Positions 59,382 to 64,000 of a stretch of 64,000 bases of DNA are shown piece by piece; within the stretch, counting starts at the first letter, position 1; the number at the start of each line of letters is the position of its first letter. The DNA is from Hymenobacter canadensis (GTDB lineage: Bacteria; Bacteroidota; Bacteroidia; Cytophagales; Hymenobacteraceae), in NCBI RefSeq assembly GCF_027359925.1, contig NZ_CP114767.1, forward strand, positions 4,204,501 through 4,268,500. Reading direction: 5' to 3'. Below the pieces are notes generated by a model. It ran no database searches. It worked only from the letters and a program-made list of their open reading frames with translations, and had not been told where the DNA came from. Both the position numbers and the translations under genes were made by a program.

Positions 59382-59948
59382 CGCCTGCTGCAGCTTGCCA
59401 CGCAACGTGGTGGCCTGGTCCGGGGTGAGCTGGATGCCGCGCACGGAACGCTCATCCGGCGACACGGCCTCTACCAGGCGGTCCTTGCCGTAGATGAACT
59501 CGTCTCGCTCGTAGCGCGGTGGGGCCATCTTGTCGGGCTGGAGGTACACGGCGGCTTTGGGGCAGGCTTCCTCGCAGAGGCCGCAGAAGATGCACCGCAG
59601 CATGTTGATTTCGTAGCTGATGGCGTACTTCTCCTCGCGGTAGAGGCCTTCCTCGCCCTTTTTCCGCTCGCCGGCCACCATCGTAATGGCTTCGGCGGGG
59701 CAGGCTACGGCGCAGAGGCCGCAGGCCGTGCACCGCTCCCGGCCCTGCTCATCGCGCTTGAGCACGTGCAGGCCGCGGAACGTATTGGAGAAGGGCCGTA
59801 CTTCCTCGGGGTAGCGCACGGTGGCCTTCTTCATAAAGAAGTGGCGCATCGTAATGCTCAAACCCTGGAAGATGGCCGGCAGGTACGCCCGCTCGGCCAG
59901 CGTCATCGGCTTCTTTTCTAATACCTTGGCTCGGTTGGTGAGTTGCAT
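59379..59948 (-). CDS. nuoI: NADH-quinone oxidoreductase subunit I
   Basis: A 189-residue subunit from the ATG at 59948 with two 4Fe-4S motifs, CTACGLCAVACP and CIFCGLCEEACP, that carry clusters N6a and N6b in the peripheral arm. The N-terminal amphipathic helix includes FQGLSITMRHFF. The longer open frame upstream enters a GTCAT repeat and is rejected. Confidence 0.96.
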   Translation of the reverse strand: MQLTNRAKVLEKKPMTLAERAYLPAIFQGLSITMRHFFMKKATVRYPEEVRPFSNTFRGLHVLKRDEQGRERCTACGLCAVACPAEAITMVAGERKKGEEGLYREEKYAISYEINMLRCIFCGLCEEACPKAAVYLQPDKMAPPRYERDEFIYGKDRLVEAVSPDERSVRGIQLTPDQATTLRGKLQQA

Positions 59949-59960
59949 ATTATGGTTCCT

Positions 59961-60051
59961 TTTGTCATCCTGAGCGGAGCGAAGGACCTTATCACGCTTG
60001 AACAACTCGTTTCAACGTAATAAGGTCCTTCGCTCCACTCAGGATGACAAA
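59961..60051. repeat. GTCAT-family inverted repeat (nuoH-nuoI)
   Basis: 36-base arms 59961-59996 and 60016-60051, subtype GTCATCCTGAGCGGAGCG, with about three mismatches, 13 bases before the nuoI ATG. Confidence 0.93.
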
Positions 60052-60068
60052 GTAAGTGAAGTTGTTAC

Positions 60069-61148
60069 TTAAATCACGCCGGCCAGGATGAGGCCACCGG
60101 TGAGGACGATGTTGAAAACGGCCAGCGGGATGAGGATGGTCCAGCCCAAGCGCATCAGTTGGTCGTAGCGGAAGCGCGGGAGAGTCCAGCGAATCCACAT
60201 GAAGAAGAAGATGAAGGCGAAGATCTTCAGGAACAGGCCTACGGTGCCCAGCAGCGTAATCAGGTTCTGGGCCGAAGCCAGCTCCCAGCCCTGGTTGCTT
60301 ACAAACCAGTCGCGCAGCTCGTACTGGAAGGGGAAGTTGAAGCCGCCGAAGTACAGCACGCTCATCACGGCCGATACCACGAAAATGTTTACGTACTCCG
60401 AGAACAGGTACAGGCCCAGCTTCATCGACGAATACTCGGTATGGTAGCCGCCCACCAGCTCAGTTTCGCACTCGGGCAGGTCGAATGGCGTGCGGTTGGT
60501 TTCGGCGAAGGCGCAGACCAAGAAGATGATGAAGCCCAGTGGCTGTTTCACGATGTTCCAGGCGTGCCACTCGCCGGCTACCGATTGCTGCAGGGTGATT
60601 TCGCGCAAACTCAGGGTGCCCGAAATCATCAGCACGGCAATCAGGGCCATGCCCATGGCCAGCTCGTAGCTGATGTTCTGCGAAGCGGCGCGGATGGCGC
60701 CCAGCAACGAGAACTTGTTGTTGGAAGCCCAACCGCCAATCATCACGCCATACACGCCCAGCGACACCACGCCGAACACCCACAGCATGCCGATGTTCAC
60801 CTCAATGCCTTGCAGGAAGAACAGGTTGTTGCCGAAGTTCATGATGTTGCCGAACGGAATTACCGCCGACGACATCAGGGCCGTAATCATGGCCAGGCAG
60901 GGGCCGAACACGAACAGTGCCTTGTTGGCACCGCCGGGGAAGAATTCTTCCTTCGTGAACATCTTCACAGCATCGGCCAGCGGCTGCGCCAGGCCGTAGG
61001 GGCCGGCGCGGTCAGGGCCCACACGGTCCTGCAGAAATGCGGCAATTACGCGTTCCGCGTAGGTGCAATACGTCGCAATCAGCAGCGAAAGCGCGAATAC
61101 GACGAAGATGACAATGGATTGCCAGCCTAGTGCGGGTAGTTCAATCAT
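60069..61148 (-). CDS. nuoH: NADH-quinone oxidoreductase subunit H
   Basis: A 359-residue membrane subunit at the quinone-binding junction, with eight or so membrane segments. Conserved blocks: CTYAERVIAAFLQDRVGPDRAG (split as AERVIAAFLQDRVGPDRAG), FAETNRTPFDLPECETELV and GYHTEYSSMKLGLYLFSEY, the loops that line the quinone chamber. Length is normal. Confidence 0.97.
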   Translation of the reverse strand: MIELPALGWQSIVIFVVFALSLLIATYCTYAERVIAAFLQDRVGPDRAGPYGLAQPLADAVKMFTKEEFFPGGANKALFVFGPCLAMITALMSSAVIPFGNIMNFGNNLFFLQGIEVNIGMLWVFGVVSLGVYGVMIGGWASNNKFSLLGAIRAASQNISYELAMGMALIAVLMISGTLSLREITLQQSVAGEWHAWNIVKQPLGFIIFLVCAFAETNRTPFDLPECETELVGGYHTEYSSMKLGLYLFSEYVNIFVVSAVMSVLYFGGFNFPFQYELRDWFVSNQGWELASAQNLITLLGTVGLFLKIFAFIFFFMWIRWTLPRFRYDQLMRLGWTILIPLAVFNIVLTGGLILAGVI

Positions 61149-61175
61149 TGGAGAAGTGAAGAGCTATAGAAAATG

Positions 61176-61279
61176 CTGTCATCCTGAGCGGAGCGAAGGA
61201 CCTTATCACGTTAGCACGAGGCGTAACAACGATGGTCGTTCTAGCGTGATAAGGTCCTTCGCTCCGCTCAGGAAGACAG
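61176..61279. repeat. GTCAT-family inverted repeat (nuoG-nuoH)
   Basis: Arms 61176-61215 and 61240-61279, subtype GTCATCCTGAGCGGAGCG with long extension CCTTATCACG, with few mismatches (one in the GTCAT end of the right arm). Confidence 0.93.
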
Positions 61280-61291
61280 GACCTCGTAAAA

Positions 61292-62296
61292 CTAGTTACC
61301 TAATTTCAGCGGCGGATTCTTTTCCAGGTCGCGCTGGGTGCTGGCGGGCAGGTCGGCTACTACCGATTGGTTGAGGACCGGCAGCTCGTAGTGGTTGGCC
61401 GAAATTACCGATGACCGGTCGATGTGGGCCGGGCCTTCGATGGTCCAGTCGGCGGTTTCCTTCTTCTCGAAGCGGCACTCGTTGCAGATCCACTCCTTCA
61501 CCTCGCCGTACTGGTCCTTGCGGGCCGTGGTGCGCAGCACGTCGTTGCCTTTGTACCAGAGCACCACGTTGCCGGAGCACTTGGGACAGTCGCGGTGGGC
61601 ATTCACGGGTTTCGTGAACCACACGCGCGACTTGAAGCGGAACGTCTTATCAGTGAGGGCGCCTACCGGGCACACGTCGATGACGTTGCCGGAGAAGTCG
61701 TCGTCGATGATGTTCTCGATGTAGGTGCCGATTTCGGCGGCGTCGCCACGGCCCAGTACGCCGTGGTTCCGGTCTCCCTTAACAATCTGGTCGGCGGTGT
61801 ACACGCAGCGGTAGCAAAGGATGCAGCGCGTCATGTGCAGCTGAATCAGCGGCCCGATGTCGATTTTCTCGAAGGTGCGGCGCTCTTCCTGGTAGCGGGT
61901 GGTGCTCACGCCGTGCTCGAAGGCGAAGTTCTGCAGGTCACACTCGCCGGCCTGGTCGCACACGGGGCAGTCCAGCGGGTGGTTGATGAGCAGCATCTCC
62001 ACGATGCCCTTGCGCACGTCCAGCACCTGCGGGTTAGTGGTGTTTTCCACCACCATCCCATCCTGCACCGGCGTCACGCACGAGGCCACCAGTTTGGGCA
62101 TGGGGCGCGGGTCTTTGGCCGAGCCGGCCGCCACGCGAACGAGGCAGGCGCGGCACTTGCCACCCGAGCCTTTCAGCGGGGTGTAGTAGCACATGGCCGG
62201 GGGCACAATGCTGCCGCCAATCTGGCGGGCCGCATTCAGGATGGTGGTTCCGTCCGGAACTTCCACCTCGATGCCGTCGAAAGTAATTTTAGCCAT
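61292..62296 (-). CDS. nuoG: short NuoG-like 2Fe-2S/4Fe-4S subunit of complex I
   Basis: A 334-residue protein that carries only the N-terminal iron-sulphur part of NuoG. The 2Fe-2S domain has MCYYTPLKGSGGKCRACLV; the His/Cys N5-type motif lies in HPLDCPVCDQAGECDLQ; CILCYRCV and CPVGALTDKTF add 4Fe-4S ligands; a late CPKCSG...CNEC set resembles a zinc or cluster site. The molybdopterin-like domain of E. coli NuoG (about 900 residues) is absent. Such short forms are usual in this phylum, so it is not read as a truncation. Confidence 0.92.
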   Translation of the reverse strand: MAKITFDGIEVEVPDGTTILNAARQIGGSIVPPAMCYYTPLKGSGGKCRACLVRVAAGSAKDPRPMPKLVASCVTPVQDGMVVENTTNPQVLDVRKGIVEMLLINHPLDCPVCDQAGECDLQNFAFEHGVSTTRYQEERRTFEKIDIGPLIQLHMTRCILCYRCVYTADQIVKGDRNHGVLGRGDAAEIGTYIENIIDDDFSGNVIDVCPVGALTDKTFRFKSRVWFTKPVNAHRDCPKCSGNVVLWYKGNDVLRTTARKDQYGEVKEWICNECRFEKKETADWTIEGPAHIDRSSVISANHYELPVLNQSVVADLPASTQRDLEKNPPLKLGN

Positions 62297-62305
62297 TGGT
62301 CAGTT

Positions 62306-62410
62306 TTGTCATCCTGAGCGGAGCGAAGGACCTTATCACGTCCGCGCCCCGGTATGTACTAATCCTGAAGAACGCAGCGGTGATAAGATGCTTCGTTCCT
62401 CAGCATGACG
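62306..62410. repeat. chimeric GTCAT-family inverted repeat (nuoF-nuoG)
   Basis: The left arm (62306-62340) is of subtype GTCATCCTGAGCGGAGCG; the right arm (62378-62410) is of the CATGACG/AAGCATC subtype, so the two match only at the ends (GTCAT, TTATCAC). Confidence 0.88.
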
Positions 62411-62418
62411 TTCTAGAG

Positions 62419-63759
62419 TTACGCCAGCACGGCCTCAGCCCGGTACACCGCGCCGGGTTGGGCGGCTTCCTTGGCGTGGGTCACGTGCCATTCAAACTCG
62501 TGGCGGAAGTGGCGCACGGCGGCGGCTACGGGCCAGGCGGCGGCTTCACCGAGGGGGCAGATGGTGTTGCCCTCGATTTGCTTGGCCACGCTCACCAGCA
62601 GGTCGATGTCCTCCATGTGGCCGTGGCCGTGCTCGAGGCGGTGCAGCACCTTCTCCATCCAGCCCGTTCCCTCGCGGCAGGGCGAGCATTGCCCGCACGA
62701 CTCGTGGTGGTAGAAGCGGCTGAAGTTCCAGGTGTTGCGCACGATGCAGGTCGTCTCGTCCATGGCAATGAAGCCCCCCGAGCCCAGCATGGTCCCCGTC
62801 ACGAAGCCCCCGTCGCTGAGCGATTCGTAGGTCATCAGGCGGTTTTCGCCGGCGGCGGTTTTCAGGATCAGCTCTTTGGGCAGAATCGGAACGGACGAAC
62901 CACCGGCTACTACCGCCTTCAGGTCTCGGCCTTTCCAGATGCCGCCGCAGTATTCATCGGAGTAGATGAATTCCTCAACGGGCAGACCCAGTTCAATTTC
63001 GTAGATGCCGGGCTTGTTGAGGTGGCCGCAGGCCGAAATCAGCTTGGTGCCGGTGCTCCGGCCCACCCCGATTTTGGCGTACTCGTCGCCGCCCTCGTTC
63101 ACAATCACCGGCACGGCGGCAATGGATTCCACGTTGTTCACCACCGTGGGGCGGGCGTAGAGGCCCTGCACAGCCGGGAATGGCGGCTTGTTGCGCGGGT
63201 TGCCGCGCTTGCCCTCCAATGATTCCAGCAGGGCGGTTTCTTCGCCGCAGATGTAGGCGCCGCCGCCGGGATGCACGAACAGGTCCAGGTCGTAGCCCGA
63301 GCCCAGGATGTTCTTGCCCAGGAAACCGGCCGCGTAGGCCTCAGCAATGGCTTTTTCCAGGATGCGCAGCACGTACAACAACTCGCCGCGGATGTAGATG
63401 TACGAGGTGTTGGCGCCCAGCGCGTACGAACCCGTAATCATGCCCTCGATGAGCAGGTGGGGCAGCTTCGACATAAGCTGGCGGTCCTTGAAGGTGCCCG
63501 GCTCCGATTCGTCGGCGTTGCAGACGAGGTAGCGCGGCACGCCCTCCGGCTTGGCCAGGAAGCTCCACTTCATACCCGTGGGGAAGCCAGCGCCGCCGCG
63601 GCCCCGCAGGCCCGACTTCTTCACTTCTTCCACCACCTCATCGGGCGTCATCGTTTTCAGGGCTTTCTCCACCGAGCGGTAGCCGCCATGTTTGCGGTAC
63701 ACCTCCAGGGTGTCGATGCCTTCAACGTTAATATGTTCGGTCAGCAGTTTGCGTCCCAT
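62419..63759 (-). CDS. nuoF: NADH-quinone oxidoreductase subunit F
   Basis: A 446-residue subunit from the ATG at 63759 that binds FMN, NADH and cluster N3. The NADH/FMN region shows GLRGRGGAGFPTGMKW and YLVCNADESEPGTFKDR; the 4Fe-4S ligands are ESCGQCSPCREG and the Cys of NTICPLGE. It lies 20 bases after the nuoE stop. Confidence 0.97.
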   Translation of the reverse strand: MGRKLLTEHINVEGIDTLEVYRKHGGYRSVEKALKTMTPDEVVEEVKKSGLRGRGGAGFPTGMKWSFLAKPEGVPRYLVCNADESEPGTFKDRQLMSKLPHLLIEGMITGSYALGANTSYIYIRGELLYVLRILEKAIAEAYAAGFLGKNILGSGYDLDLFVHPGGGAYICGEETALLESLEGKRGNPRNKPPFPAVQGLYARPTVVNNVESIAAVPVIVNEGGDEYAKIGVGRSTGTKLISACGHLNKPGIYEIELGLPVEEFIYSDEYCGGIWKGRDLKAVVAGGSSVPILPKELILKTAAGENRLMTYESLSDGGFVTGTMLGSGGFIAMDETTCIVRNTWNFSRFYHHESCGQCSPCREGTGWMEKVLHRLEHGHGHMEDIDLLVSVAKQIEGNTICPLGEAAAWPVAAAVRHFRHEFEWHVTHAKEAAQPGAVYRAEAVLA

Positions 63760-63779
63760 AGGTTCAGAGCTGAAAGACG

Positions 63780-64000
63780 TTAGTTGTTGGCTACTGCGTT
63801 CGGGAGGCCGGTTTCTTCCCACGGCAGGGCCGGGCGGTGCACTTGGTTGCGCAGCTCCGTGAGCATGGCATCCACGGCTTCCGGGGTATCAAGCTGCTCG
63901 TAGTACTGCTCGCGCACCTGCACGATGGGGGCGAAGCCGCAGGCGGCCAGGCACTCCACTTCCTTGAGCGTGAACAGGCCGTCTTCGGAGGCCGGGCCGC
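63780..64000 (-). CDS. nuoE: NADH-quinone oxidoreductase subunit E, 5' part outside the window
   Basis: The last 72 codons are visible on the minus strand, ending at the TAA at 63780-63782. ECLAACGFAPIVQV contains the second pair of Cys ligands (Cys-x3-Cys) of the 2Fe-2S cluster N1a in the thioredoxin-like domain, and DTPEAVDAMLTEL is the usual C-terminal helix. The gene continues beyond the right edge, where nuoD and the rest of the operon are expected. Confidence 0.9.
   Translation of the reverse strand, partial: GPASEDGLFTLKEVECLAACGFAPIVQVREQYYEQLDTPEAVDAMLTELRNQVHRPALPWEETGLPNAVANN

Noticed and set aside
61292..62296. nuoG as a broken gene
   Set aside because: The reading frame is intact, all cluster motifs are present, and short NuoG forms are normal in the phylum.
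1..64000. tRNA, rRNA, tmRNA, phage or integrative element
   Set aside because: No cloverleaf-like block ending CCA, no integrase, capsid, or conjugation genes, and no long direct repeats that would mark attachment sites were noticed; a covariance search would be needed to exclude small RNAs.

Overview
The window is high-GC DNA (by eye about 60-65 %) from a member of the Bacteroidota, most likely Hymenobacter or a close relative in the Cytophagales (inference). The signs are a PorZ-like type IX secretion protein with a C-terminal sorting tail, Reg_prop/Y_Y_Y sensor kinases, an ABC-2 permease fused to an M1 peptidase, a short NuoG without a molybdopterin domain, promoter elements of the TAnnTTTG type, and little Shine-Dalgarno signal. 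No rRNA, tRNA, CRISPR array or prophage is visible.

Layout: (1) 1-3730, minus: a NodS-like methyltransferase cut by the left edge, a PIG-L deacetylase and an acyl-CoA dehydrogenase homologue in one compact set, then an outer-membrane barrel protein. (2) 4042-11856, plus: purH, then the rod-shape and elongation cluster mreB-mreC-mreD-mrdA-rodA. (3) 12061-24915: two multi-pass membrane proteins, a lineage-specific protein, a 2Fe-2S ferredoxin, thymidine kinase, porZ, recO, four tandem exported FKBP prolyl isomerases and nrnA. (4) 25287-35051: ndk, a nucleoside:H+ symporter-like MFS protein, an Old Yellow Enzyme, Mn-type superoxide dismutase, tadA, small exported proteins, aspS, a REP-associated tyrosine transposase (RAYT) framed by its palindromes, and a small exported protein. 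(5) 35156-46448: an ABC exporter whose permease is fused to an M1 aminopeptidase, followed by two adjacent two-component systems (LytS/LytTR type and Reg_prop/NarL type). (6) 46876-50280: a 3'-5' exonuclease, a DUF937-OmpA fusion and an S41 peptidase. (7) 50566-64000, minus: the complex I operon in the order nuoE-F-G-H-I-J, then a four-gene insertion, then nuoK-L-M-N.

The most unusual feature is how densely long inverted repeats are packed between genes. At least sixteen belong to one degenerate superfamily whose arms begin GTCATnCnGAGC. Several are nested or chimeric, and the two arms of each copy change together. They sit just after stop codons and even between genes of the nuo operon, and most lack the T-run of an intrinsic terminator. 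A second family (arms beginning GTAACGCGAAG) flanks the RAYT and supplies stop codons to the genes it abuts, including a decayed 3' fragment of the ABC/M1 gene.

Other points worth attention are a nuo operon split between nuoJ and nuoK with its own terminator after nuoJ, a palindromic ndk promoter, two apparently leaderless promoters, and the methyltransferase/PIG-L/acyl-CoA dehydrogenase set at the left edge, which may be part of an uncharacterised biosynthetic operon.
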